From contig DGEY01000082.1 in assembly GCA_002391385.1 (NCBI GenBank), positions 38,083-75,806 on the forward strand: a DNA stretch of 37,724 nt. The letters are read 5' to 3'. Shown here one piece after another: positions 22,805-30,208 of the stretch (position 1 is its first letter; every line of letters begins with the position of its first letter). Origin of the DNA: Firmicutes bacterium UBA3914. GTDB lineage: Bacteria > Bacillota > Limnochordia > Darwinibacteriales > Darwinibacteriaceae. The position numbers and the translations under genes were made by a program. The notes under the pieces are model-generated. The model did not search any database, was not told the DNA's origin, and saw nothing but the letters and a program-made list of their open reading frames with translations.

Positions 22805-24145
22805 CTATTTGAGCCTATGCTGCTCGATGAACTCTTCCAGTATTTCTTCGAGATTCGGGCTGCCGATCTCCTGCAAATCGTAGTACACTCTGGTGTTGGG
22901 CTGCCTGATCTGCACCACCCGGTTGAGGTCAATGGGCGTACCGATGATCACCGCATCGCAGTCCACCGCCGCGATGGTGGCTTCCAGATCGGCCCGCTGC
23001 TCAGGGCTGTAGCCCATGGCAGGCAGCAGGGCGCCGATATGGGGATAAAGTTCGAAGGTGTCCGCGAGGCTGCCCACCGCCGCGGGCCTGGGGTCTACGA
23101 TCTCTGCCGCTCCGTACTTCTGCGCGGCGATGATGCCGGCCCCCAGCTTCATCTCCCCGTGGGTGAGGGTGGGCCCATCCTCCACTACCAGGACGCGCTT
23201 ACCTTGGATCAGTTCGGGATTGACCACCCTGATGGGTGAAGCGGCATCCACGATCCGGGCGGTGGGATTCACCAAGCGGATGTTCCGCCGCACGGTTTCG
23301 ATGTTTTCCGGAGAAGCGCTGTCGATCTTGTTTATCACCACCACATCGGCCATGCGCAGGTTCACTTCCCCGGGGTAGTAGGCAAGTTCGTGCCCGGCCC
23401 GGTGGGGGTCGGCCACGGTGATGTGCAGATCGGGTTTATAGAAGGGGAAGTCGTTGTTGCCGCCATCCCACAAGATCACATCGCAGCCCTGGGGATCGTT
23501 TTCCGCTTCCCTGAGGATGGCTTCGTAGTCCACGCCCGCGTAGACCACATTGCCCCGGTCAATGTGGGGTTCATATTCTTCCATCTCTTCAATGGTGCAC
23601 TGGTGCTTGGCCAGATCCTCGATGGTGGAAAAGCGCTGCACCCGCTGCGCGGCCAGATCCCCGTAGGGCATGGGGTGCCGGACCGCCACCACCCTGATGC
23701 CCCGGCTGAGCAGGATCTCCGCCACCTTGCGGGAGGTCTGGCTCTTGCCGGTACCTGTGCGGGTTGCGCACACGGCGATCACCGGCTTGCTGCTCCGGAG
23801 CATGGTGTGCTTGGGCCCCAAGAGGGCGAAGTTGGCGCCGGCGGCGTTGACCAGGGCGCTGAGGTGCATCACGTACTCATAGCTCACGTCGCTGTAGGAG
23901 AGCACGCACTCATCCACATCGTACTTGGCGATCAGATCCGCGAGCTCCCTCTGATCGTAGATGGGGATGCCCTCTGGATAGAGGCTTCCCGCCAGTTCCG
24001 GGGGATATTTGCGGCCGTGGATGTCGGGAATCTGCGTGGCGGTAAAGGCCACCACCTCATAGCGCTCGTTATCCCGGTAATAGGTGTTGAAGTTGTGGAA
24101 ATCCCTCCCGGCAGCACCCATGATGATTACCTTTTTCCTGGACAT
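22805..24145 (-). CDS. P-loop GTPase of the cyclic 2,3-diphosphoglycerate synthase family
   Basis: A 446-aa protein beginning MSRKKVIIMGAAGRDFHNFN, the start of the family annotated as cyclic 2,3-diphosphoglycerate synthase-like. A Rossmann-like N-terminal domain (about 5-115) is followed by a P-loop NTPase with Walker A TRTGTGKSQTS (about 127-137), a DGGNNDFPF segment, and NKID (about 256) that looks like a GTPase specificity motif. Archaeal cDPGS makes the thermoprotectant cDPG; in bacteria this family is widespread, of unproven function, and often sits beside arginine, ornithine or carbamate genes. Here it is first in an operon with rocD (22-bp gap). Start ATG 24145 follows AAGGAGG. Family sure; cDPG production not assumed. 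A role in ornithine metabolism or nucleotide-dependent regulation is an open guess. Confidence 0.82.
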   Translation of the reverse strand: MSRKKVIIMGAAGRDFHNFNTYYRDNERYEVVAFTATQIPDIHGRKYPPELAGSLYPEGIPIYDQRELADLIAKYDVDECVLSYSDVSYEYVMHLSALVNAAGANFALLGPKHTMLRSSKPVIAVCATRTGTGKSQTSRKVAEILLSRGIRVVAVRHPMPYGDLAAQRVQRFSTIEDLAKHQCTIEEMEEYEPHIDRGNVVYAGVDYEAILREAENDPQGCDVILWDGGNNDFPFYKPDLHITVADPHRAGHELAYYPGEVNLRMADVVVINKIDSASPENIETVRRNIRLVNPTARIVDAASPIRVVNPELIQGKRVLVVEDGPTLTHGEMKLGAGIIAAQKYGAAEIVDPRPAAVGSLADTFELYPHIGALLPAMGYSPEQRADLEATIAAVDCDAVIIGTPIDLNRVVQIRQPNTRVYYDLQEIGSPNLEEILEEFIEQHRLK

Positions 24146-24167
24146 GATCTACCTCCTTCTGGTCTTT

Positions 24168-24227
24168 GAGTATTTACTACTCATCTTTGCATAAATATAA
24201 ATAATTTTACTCCAGAACCGTATCTGG
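24168..24227 (-). promoter_or_regulatory. AT-rich promoter region of the GTPase-rocD operon with possible ARG box
   Basis: This AT-rich island contains an 11/14 match to the ARG-box pattern TGAATAWWWATTCA on the minus strand (24201-24188). It also holds an inverted repeat CCAGA/TCTGG (24212-24227) and GAGTA/TACTC (24168-24182) in the 5' leader. TAAAAT-like -10 hexamers lie between. Control by an ArgR/AhrC homologue would suit an ornithine operon, but AT-rich matches can be chance. Confidence 0.35.
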
Positions 24228-24271
24228 TACACTTATTTTAACATTCCGGGCCCAGGTGTTCAAGGCGCGGG

Positions 24272-24307
24272 GAAAATAAAGGGCTGCCCGCCCCTGGGAC
24301 AGCCCTT
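24272..24307 (-). terminator. Terminator after serC
   Basis: AAGGGCTG and CAGCCCTT (8 pairs) flank a GC-rich loop, with TTTATTTT after the stem on the minus strand. It lies 27 bp after the serC stop. Confidence 0.8.
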
Positions 24308-24333
24308 ATCTTTTGTTTTTCATCCTAACCAGT

Positions 24334-25416
24334 TTAGTGCTTAGCCTTAAAGGCCAGCATGAAGTCGCGCAGGGCTTCACAAGCCTCCACGGGCACCGCG
24401 TTGTAGATGGAAGCCCGGCAGCCGCCGATGGAGCGGTGACCTCCTAGACCCACAAAGCCCGCGGCCGCAGCCTCCGCCAGAAACTCCTTCTCCAGCTCTT
24501 CCGTTGGTAAGTTGAAGGTCACGTTCATCAAGGAGCGGCTCTCCTTTTCCGCATGGCCCCGGTAGAACCCGCCGCTTTGGTCGATGGCATCGTAGAGGAT
24601 CCGTGCTTTGAGCTCGTTTTGGCGGGCGATGGCCGCCACACCGCCTTTCCGCTCCACCCAGCTCAGCACCTTGCCTAGCAGATAGATCCCGAAGGTGGGG
24701 GGCGTGTTGTAGAGGGACCTGGCCTTGGCGTGGGTGTTGTAGTTGAGCATGGTGGGCAGCTCCTCCCGGGAGCGGCCGAGGAGATCCCTGCGGATAATCA
24801 CAACGGTAACCCCGGAAGGACCCAGGTTCTTCTGGGCGCCGGCATAGATCAGCCCAAAGCGGCTCACATCAAAGGGCTTGGAGAGGATGTCGCTGGACAT
24901 GTCCGCCACCAGGGGCACCCCCTTGGTGTCGGGGAACTCCTGCCACTGGGTGCCGTAGATGGTGTTGTTGCTGGTGATGTGGACATAGGCCTCGTCGCCT
25001 GTGATCTCCAGCTCCCCCTGGGAAGGGATGCGCCGGAATTTCTCCTCCTTGGTGCTGGCCCCCACTTTGGTCTGGCCGACCTTCACCGCCTCGGCTAAAG
25101 CCTTTTCTGACCAGGAGCCGGTGAGGATGTAGTTGGCGGTCTCGCCCTCGCCTAAGAGGTTCAAAGGAACCATGGCAAACTGGAGGCTGGCTCCCCCCTG
25201 GAGGAACAAGACTTCGTAATCAGCCGGGATGTTCAAAAGCTGGCGCAGCCTCTGCCCTGCTCCCTCGTGAACCGCATCGTAGTCCTTACTGCGGTGGCTG
25301 AGCTCCATGACGGACATGCCGGTGCCGCCGAAGTCCAGAAGTTCTGCCTGGGCCTCCTGGAGAACTTCCAAAGGCAAAGCGGCTGGTCCAGCGTAGAAGT
25401 TGTAAGCTCTCTTCAC
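24334..25416 (-). CDS. serC: Phosphoserine aminotransferase
   Basis: Second step of serine synthesis: transaminates 3-phosphohydroxypyruvate with glutamate; PLP-dependent, cytosolic. 360 aa from GTG 25416, with GGGGAGG 7-8 nt upstream. Family blocks: YNFYAGPAALPLEVLQEAQ at the start, MSVMELSHRS, FLQGGASLQFAMVP, TSNNTIYGTQW, DMSSDILS (PLP-binding Asp), Schiff-base Lys196 in YAGAQKNLGPSG, and the C-terminal GGHRSIGGCRASIYNA, whose His-Arg binds the phosphate. Full length. Divergent from serA-DUF1015 across 141 bp that carry promoters for both sides. SerA and SerC act consecutively, so the locus is the serine branch from 3-phosphoglycerate; no serB phosphatase gene is present. Confidence 0.97.
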   Translation of the reverse strand: MKRAYNFYAGPAALPLEVLQEAQAELLDFGGTGMSVMELSHRSKDYDAVHEGAGQRLRQLLNIPADYEVLFLQGGASLQFAMVPLNLLGEGETANYILTGSWSEKALAEAVKVGQTKVGASTKEEKFRRIPSQGELEITGDEAYVHITSNNTIYGTQWQEFPDTKGVPLVADMSSDILSKPFDVSRFGLIYAGAQKNLGPSGVTVVIIRRDLLGRSREELPTMLNYNTHAKARSLYNTPPTFGIYLLGKVLSWVERKGGVAAIARQNELKARILYDAIDQSGGFYRGHAEKESRSLMNVTFNLPTEELEKEFLAEAAAAGFVGLGGHRSIGGCRASIYNAVPVEACEALRDFMLAFKAKH

Positions 25417-25453
25417 TGCACTGCCTCCCCTCGTTCAGCGTTTGTTTGTTTTC

Positions 25454-25481
25454 ATACTACCACAATTTCATCAAATGGCAA
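25454..25481 (-). promoter_or_regulatory. Promoter of serC
   Basis: Minus-strand TTGCCA (25481-25476; 5/6), 16-bp spacer and TAGTAT (25459-25454; 4/6), about 38 bp before the GTG. Confidence 0.5.
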
Positions 25482-25508
25482 CTCCTGCCTTCCCCACCCT
25501 TAGCGGTA

Positions 25509-25517
25509 TGATATAAT
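25509..25517 (+). promoter_or_regulatory. Extended -10 promoter of serA
   Basis: TGATATAAT: a consensus TATAAT (25512-25517) with the TG extension, 41 bp before the ATG. No good -35, as expected of extended -10 promoters. Confidence 0.6.
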
Positions 25518-25557
25518 AGTAAAACCTTAGGAAATCTCTCGGTAAAGGAGGATGGCC

Positions 25558-26487
25558 ATGTTTCGTGTGCTGGTCTCGGACAAGATCGCCAAAGAAGGGT
25601 TAACTCCCCTGCTGGATAGCGGACAGGTTGAGGTTGTGGAAAAAAACGTAAATGAGGCGGAGGACCTGGAGAGCTACGACGCCCTCCTGGTGCGCAGCGC
25701 CACCAAGGTCACAGCAGAGGTCCTGGAGAAGATGCCCAGGCTCAAGATCATCGGCCGGGCCGGAGTGGGTGTGGACAACATCGATGTGGCCGCTGCCACG
25801 GCACGGGGGATTGTGGTGGTCAACGCCCCCGACGGCAACACCATCGCCACCGCGGAGCACACCTTCGCCTTGATGCTGGCCATGGCCCGCAAACTCTGCC
25901 AGGCCAACGCCTCCCTGCGCCGGGGCGAGTGGAACCGGGCCGCGTTCATGGGCGTGGAGCTTTACGGCAAGACCCTGGGCATTATCGGCTTCGGCCGTAT
26001 CGGCCGGGAAGTGGCCAAAAGGGCCCGGGCCTTCGAGATGAACGTTTTGGCCTACAGCCGCACCCTCACCCCAGAGCGGGCAGCGGAGGTTGGCGCCAAG
26101 GCTGCCAGTCTCGAGGAAATCCTCACCACCGCCGACATTATCACGGTGCACACTCCGGTCACCCCAGAAACCAAGGGGCTGCTTGGGGAAGAGAACCTGC
26201 GGAAGACTAAACCCGGCGTGATGATCATCAACGCCGCCCGGGGCGGCATTGTGGATGAAGGGGCCCTGCAGCGCTTTTTGGAGAGCGGACATGTGGCCGC
26301 GGCAGCCTTAGATGTCTATGAACAGGAACCGCCGGCCAGCTTCGAACTCATGCAGCTGGATCAGGTTACCGCCACCCCCCACATCGCCGCTTCCACCAAA
26401 GAAGCGCAGCTGAAGGTGGCCAAGGTGGTGGCGGAGGAGGTGCTCAGCTTCGCCCTGGGCAAACCGGTACAGAACCGGGTCAACTAA
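25558..26487 (+). CDS. serA: D-3-phosphoglycerate dehydrogenase, short form
   Basis: First step of serine synthesis: oxidises 3-phosphoglycerate with NAD; cytosolic. 309 aa from ATG 25558, which is 6 nt after AAAGGAGG (ATG 25552 abuts the SD). D-2-hydroxyacid dehydrogenase fold: GRAGVGVDNIDVAAATARGI, NAPDGNTIATAEHT, NAD motif GIIGFGRIGREVAK, catalytic Arg in NAARGGIVDE, Glu in DVYEQEPP and His in TPHIAAST. It ends right after the catalytic core, without the ASB/ACT domains of the 520-aa type, so serine feedback through ACT is absent. Short SerAs of this kind are common in anaerobes. The DUF1015 gene follows after 18 bp, and serC is divergent. Context makes 3-PGDH more likely than another hydroxyacid dehydrogenase. 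Confidence 0.94.
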   Translation: MFRVLVSDKIAKEGLTPLLDSGQVEVVEKNVNEAEDLESYDALLVRSATKVTAEVLEKMPRLKIIGRAGVGVDNIDVAAATARGIVVVNAPDGNTIATAEHTFALMLAMARKLCQANASLRRGEWNRAAFMGVELYGKTLGIIGFGRIGREVAKRARAFEMNVLAYSRTLTPERAAEVGAKAASLEEILTTADIITVHTPVTPETKGLLGEENLRKTKPGVMIINAARGGIVDEGALQRFLESGHVAAAALDVYEQEPPASFELMQLDQVTATPHIAASTKEAQLKVAKVVAEEVLSFALGKPVQNRVN

Positions 26488-26505
26488 GCGAAAGGAGGCT
26501 GCAAA

Positions 26506-27741
26506 GTGGCTGTCGTCAAACCCTTTCGGGCGGTGAGGCCCAACGGTCAGCTCGCGGCGCAAATCGCGGCCCTGCCCTATGATGTGATGAACTCTCAGGA
26601 AGCCAAGGAGATGGTGGCCGGGAATGACCTCTCGTTTTTGCGCATCGACCGCGCCGAAATCAACTTCCCGGAAATTCTAGATCCCCACGATCCCCGGGTG
26701 TATGCCAAGGCCCGGGAGCTCTTCCAGGATATGCTCGCCAAGGGGCAGTTCATCCAGGATGAGCAGGAGTGCTTCTATATCTACCGCCAGATCATGGACG
26801 GAAGGGCCCAAACTGGCCTGGTGGCCTGCACCTCCATCGATGATTACCAAAACGATGTGATCAAAAAGCACGAGTTCACCAGGCCCGATAAAGAGCAGGA
26901 CCGGATCGATCACATCAAAGCCCTGGAGGCCCAGACGGGGCCCATCTTCCAGACCTACCGGGATCATGCAGAAGTGGCTGAGATCATCCAGGACTGGGTG
27001 GCAAGTCATGAGCCCCTCTACCAGTTCAGCGCCTACGGTGTGGACCAGATCTGCTGGAAGGTGGACTGCCCCCGGACCGTTGAACGGCTGGTGTCGCTTT
27101 TCGCCGGCATCGATTATCTCTATATCGCCGATGGACATCACCGCTCCGCGGCCGCGGTGCGGGTGGGTTTGAAACTGCGGGAAAAGAACCCCGACCCCCG
27201 GGCGGAGTTCAACTACTTCCTCTCTGTACTCTTCCCCGCCTCTGATCTGAAGATCTGGCCCTACAACCGTTTGGTCAAGGATCTCGGGGGCCTTTCCCGG
27301 GAGGAGTTCTTCAGGCAGGTTGAAGAGCGCTTTAGCTTAGCAAAGGCGCCCACAGCTCCCTATGCTCCTGAGGAGAAGGGCACCTTCGGCATGTACATCG
27401 CCGGCCAGTGGTACAAGCTCACGCCCCGCCCCGGTGTTGTGCCCACCGATGACCTGGTGAAGAGCCTGGATGTGGCCGTGCTCCAGGATCAGCTCCTGGC
27501 ACCCATTTTGAAGATCGCCGATCCCCGCACGGATCAGAGGATCGAATTCGTAGGCGGCATCCGGGGCCTCAAAGAGCTGGAGCGGCGGGTTGGGGAGGAT
27601 ATGCAGGTGGCCTTTTCCCTCTACCCCACCTCCATCGAGGAAATCCTGGCGGTGGCGGATCAAGGCCAGGTGATGCCGCCCAAGTCAACCTGGTTTGAGC
27701 CCAAGCTCTTAAGCGGTCTGTTCATCCATCGACTCTTCTAA
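26506..27741 (+). CDS. DUF1015 family protein, serine-locus partner
   Basis: A 411-aa DUF1015 protein from GTG 26506 (AAAGGAGG 7 nt upstream), 18 bp after serA. Conserved features: VKPFRAVRP at the start, ALPYDVMNSQEA (22-33), LRIDRAEINFP, FYIYRQ, VIKKHEFTRPDKEQDRIDH (118-136), and IADGHHRSAAAV (207-218). The PYDV and DGHHR elements recall the ParB/SerK fold, in which DGHHR lies at the active site of the archaeal free-serine kinase. The protein is cytosolic. Association of DUF1015 with serA/serC is frequent in Clostridia-like genomes as I recall. With serB absent here, a role in phosphoserine/serine interconversion is a reasonable hypothesis, not a demonstrated one. Confidence 0.85.
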   Translation: MAVVKPFRAVRPNGQLAAQIAALPYDVMNSQEAKEMVAGNDLSFLRIDRAEINFPEILDPHDPRVYAKARELFQDMLAKGQFIQDEQECFYIYRQIMDGRAQTGLVACTSIDDYQNDVIKKHEFTRPDKEQDRIDHIKALEAQTGPIFQTYRDHAEVAEIIQDWVASHEPLYQFSAYGVDQICWKVDCPRTVERLVSLFAGIDYLYIADGHHRSAAAVRVGLKLREKNPDPRAEFNYFLSVLFPASDLKIWPYNRLVKDLGGLSREEFFRQVEERFSLAKAPTAPYAPEEKGTFGMYIAGQWYKLTPRPGVVPTDDLVKSLDVAVLQDQLLAPILKIADPRTDQRIEFVGGIRGLKELERRVGEDMQVAFSLYPTSIEEILAVADQGQVMPPKSTWFEPKLLSGLFIHRLF

Positions 27742-27771
27742 AAAAGGGGCTGGAGGCAACTCCAGCTCCTT
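27742..27771. terminator. Bidirectional terminator between DUF1015 and radical SAM genes
   Basis: GGGGCTGGAG (27746-27755), loop GCAA, CTCCAGCTCC (10 pairs with one G-U), followed by TTT on the plus strand and by CTTTTTT-like sequence on the minus strand. Confidence 0.88.
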
Positions 27772-28671
27772 TCATCTAGCCAGCCTTAAACCCAGGCTTT
27801 CCGCATATTCCCAAGCCTCCCGAAACTCCCGCCGGCTCACCCGGCGGCTCAGCTCCGGATACTCAAAGGCCCGGTAAGAGGGGTAGTATTGATCCATGAG
27901 GTTAACCAGGCAATCTGGGGGAAGCTCCCCCTGGATGAACTCCAGCACCCGCTTGGTATCCTCTAGGGCGCCGGGGAGCACTAGGTGGCGGATGAGCAGT
28001 CCCCTTTTGGCTGTGCCATCCTCTCCCACCTTCAGTCCTCCCACCTGGCGGTCCATCTCCCTGAGGGCCAGAGCAGCCTTCTCAAAATAGTCCGGCGCCT
28101 GGGAGTAGCTGCGGCTGAGCTCCCCGGAGCTGTATTTGAGATCGGGCATGTAAATATCCACAACCCCAGCCAAGAGCCTGAGCACTTCCACGCTTTCATA
28201 GCCGCCGCAGTTGTAAACCAGGGGGATGCGCAGCCCCCGCTCCACGGCTAAAGCCACGGCCTCCAGGATCTGGGGCACAAAGTGGGTGGGCGTCACCAAA
28301 TTGATATTGGGACAGCGGTAGCGGTCCTGGATAGTGAGCATGAGCACGGCCAGCTGCTCGGCGGTGACCGATGTGCCTTCACCGCCCTGGCTCAGCTGGT
28401 AGTTCTGGCAGAACACGCAGCGCAGATTGCAGTGCGCGAAGAAGATGGTCCCGGAACCCCCAGTGCCCACCAGCACCCTTTCTTCACCGAAATGGGGGCC
28501 GAAGCTGGACACAACTGCGCTGGCGCCGGCCCGGCAAAAGCCCCGGCTCTGCCTGCGGTCCACTGCGCACTCCCGGGGGCACAGCCTGCAGGATTCAAGG
28601 TGCTTTTGGGCCCTGCGCACCCGCTCCCACAGCTCTTCCCGGGAAAGCTGGGTGTAACTGGCGCTGCTCAC
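27772..28671 (-). CDS. Radical SAM protein, PflA-like
   Basis: A 299-aa radical SAM enzyme. The [4Fe-4S]-binding CxxxCxxC is HCNLRCVFCQN (Cys81, 85, 88). An extra N-terminal cysteine set (Cys28, 31, 35, 46: CRLCPREC then GFCRAG) marks the pyruvate-formate-lyase-activase-like subfamily that carries an additional cluster or zinc. Conserved downstream blocks are NINLVTPTHFVPQI, PLVYNCGGYESVEVL and VDIYMPDLKY. The start GTG 28671 is taken because AAGGAGG lies inside the longer open frame to 28692. Substrate unknown; relatives include glycyl-radical activases, but no glycyl-radical enzyme gene adjoins. It is convergent with DUF1015 and downstream of the glutamate aminomutase gene with a hairpin between. 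Confidence 0.87.
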   Translation of the reverse strand: MSSASYTQLSREELWERVRRAQKHLESCRLCPRECAVDRRQSRGFCRAGASAVVSSFGPHFGEERVLVGTGGSGTIFFAHCNLRCVFCQNYQLSQGGEGTSVTAEQLAVLMLTIQDRYRCPNINLVTPTHFVPQILEAVALAVERGLRIPLVYNCGGYESVEVLRLLAGVVDIYMPDLKYSSGELSRSYSQAPDYFEKAALALREMDRQVGGLKVGEDGTAKRGLLIRHLVLPGALEDTKRVLEFIQGELPPDCLVNLMDQYYPSYRAFEYPELSRRVSRREFREAWEYAESLGLRLAR

Positions 28672-28704
28672 CCTAGCTCCCTCCTTCCCCACATAACAAG
28701 GCGC

Positions 28705-28726
28705 AAGCCCGGGTATCCCCGGGCTT
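28705..28726 (-). terminator. Hairpin between the aminomutase and the radical SAM gene
   Basis: AAGCCCGGG and CCCGGGCTT (9 pairs, 4-nt loop), 7 bp after the aminomutase stop. No T-run on the minus strand, so read-through into the radical SAM gene is possible. Confidence 0.5.
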
Positions 28727-28732
28727 ATTTCG

Positions 28733-29989
28733 CTATGCTTTTAAAATGTCCTTTAGGTCCACGGTGGGTTCATTGGGGTAATCAAATACCCTGCCTTCCC
28801 AGGTCCTGATCTTGATGGACCTTTTGCCCCGGGAGATCAGGTACTGGGGGCCGATGGGCGTTTTCCCGTAGCCACCCGGTGCATTGAGGATATAGGTGGG
28901 AATAGCCATCCCAGAGGTGTAGCCCCGGAGGTATTCCATAATCTCAATTCCATCATCGATGGAAGTGTTGAAGTGCTTGGTGCCCACCACATCCTTGGCA
29001 TGGAAGATGTAGTAGGGGCGCACCCTAAGCTTGAGCAGCTCCTGGTTGAGCAGGCGCATCACATACTTATCGTTGTTGATCCCGTTGAGCAGAACCGCCT
29101 GATTTCCCAAGGGAATGCCGGCGTTGACCAGTTTGTCACAGGCTGCCTTGGCCTCTGGGGTGACCTCTTTGGGATGGTTAAACTGGGTGTTGATAAACAG
29201 CGGCGGATACTTCTTGAGAACCTGGATCAGCTCAGGGGTGATGCGCTGCGGCATGGTCACCAGCACCCTGGTCCCCAGCCGCACATAGTCCACCGTGGGA
29301 ATGGCCGTAAGCTCTCCCAAAAGCCAATCTAGCGTGCGATCGGAAAGCATTAAGGCATCGCCACCGGTAATGAGCACATCCCTTATTTCCGGGTTGGCTC
29401 TAATATAGGCGATGGATTCCTCCAGGACCTTTCTTTCCGTGTGCAGATCTTGAGAGCCAATATTCCTGCGCCTCTGGCAGTGCCGGCAGTACATGGCACA
29501 CTGGTTCGTTACGTTGATGATCACCCGATCCGGATAGCGCCTGGTGATGCTGCCCGCGGGGTTGGTGTAAGCCTCGCCCATGGGGTCAGCCTGCCCACCG
29601 GTGCACAGCTCGGCCTTAGTGGGTATGGCCTGCAGCTTAATGGGATCATAGCGCTGGGTGTCATCGATCAGCGCCAGGTAATAGGGGGAAACTGCCCAGC
29701 GGAACTTCTTTTCCACCTCGCGGACGGCCTGGATCTCATCCTCTTCTAAGTTGACGATCTTAAGCAGCGCCTCCACATCGGAGACCCTGTGTCTAAGCTG
29801 CCATCTATAGTCATTCCAATCCTCTTCCGTCCCGCCAAAGAGGGCCAGGATCTTGGCCTTCTGCCGGGCATACTGTTCCCGTTGGGCGGGGGCCATGCCG
29901 CGGGGAATGGAATCCTTCACAGCTAAATAGTCTTGAACTGCCTCCTTTAGCTCTTGGGCTCTTTGCAGTGCTCTCTCTCTTCTACTCAT
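28733..29989 (-). CDS. eam: Glutamate 2,3-aminomutase (KamA family)
   Basis: Radical SAM/PLP enzyme converting L-glutamate to beta-glutamate, an osmolyte; cytosolic. 418 aa from ATG 29989 (AAAGGAG 6-7 nt upstream). Radical SAM cluster in NQCAMYCRHCQRRR; PLP-binding APGGYGKTP. The KamA fold is clear, but the two aspartates by which lysine 2,3-aminomutase grips the substrate's epsilon-amino group are replaced: Lys332 (HAKDVV) and Asn369 (YILNAPGG). These are the residues, even in number, known to define glutamate 2,3-aminomutase. Usual annotation would say lysine 2,3-aminomutase. It is preceded by a strong promoter and a long leader with repeats and a terminator, so it is probably conditionally expressed. 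No ablB-like acetyltransferase adjoins, which also argues against the N-acetyl-beta-lysine pathway. Confidence 0.88.
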   Translation of the reverse strand: MSRRERALQRAQELKEAVQDYLAVKDSIPRGMAPAQREQYARQKAKILALFGGTEEDWNDYRWQLRHRVSDVEALLKIVNLEEDEIQAVREVEKKFRWAVSPYYLALIDDTQRYDPIKLQAIPTKAELCTGGQADPMGEAYTNPAGSITRRYPDRVIINVTNQCAMYCRHCQRRRNIGSQDLHTERKVLEESIAYIRANPEIRDVLITGGDALMLSDRTLDWLLGELTAIPTVDYVRLGTRVLVTMPQRITPELIQVLKKYPPLFINTQFNHPKEVTPEAKAACDKLVNAGIPLGNQAVLLNGINNDKYVMRLLNQELLKLRVRPYYIFHAKDVVGTKHFNTSIDDGIEIMEYLRGYTSGMAIPTYILNAPGGYGKTPIGPQYLISRGKRSIKIRTWEGRVFDYPNEPTVDLKDILKA

Positions 29990-30049
29990 GCCATCTCCTT
30001 TCCGTGGGTTCCTAGGAAACCCCAATATGGTTTTGTCCTCCTTAGGTGC

Positions 30050-30088
30050 AAAAAAAGGCAGGGTGGAAGGCACCACTGCCCTCCACCC
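30050..30088 (-). terminator. Terminator/attenuator in the eam leader
   Basis: Minus-strand GGGTGGA (30088-30082) pairs with TCCACCC (30067-30061) around an inner GGCA/TGCC stem, followed by TTTTTTT (30056-30050). It lies downstream of the eam promoter and 61 bp before the eam ATG. It may also end the GH65 operon transcript. Confidence 0.78.
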
Positions 30089-30112
30089 CACCTAACTGCA
30101 CACCTAACTGCG
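30089..30112. repeat. Tandem 12-bp repeat in the eam leader
   Basis: CACCTAACTGCA is followed without gap by CACCTAACTGCG; a degenerate third unit (CTCCTATGCAG) follows. In the mRNA each unit reads GCAGUUAGGUG. UGCACCUAAG (30050-30041), right after the terminator and touching an AAGGAGG, is complementary to the UUAGGUG of the units. Confidence 0.75.
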
Positions 30113-30167
30113 CTCCTATGCAGTTTTCTTCACGCCGCTGGTCAACACCGACCTGAGTGTGGTAAAC

Positions 30168-30197
30168 ATTATACAACAGATCCACCAAAAAAGTCAA
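30168..30197 (-). promoter_or_regulatory. Strong sigma-A promoter for eam
   Basis: Minus-strand TTGACT (30197-30192; 5/6) and TATAAT (30173-30168; 6/6) with an 18-bp spacer, just beyond the GH65 stop. It gives eam a leader of about 170 nt that includes the repeats and the terminator. Confidence 0.78.
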
Positions 30198-30208
30198 AAC
30201 TACCCGCT

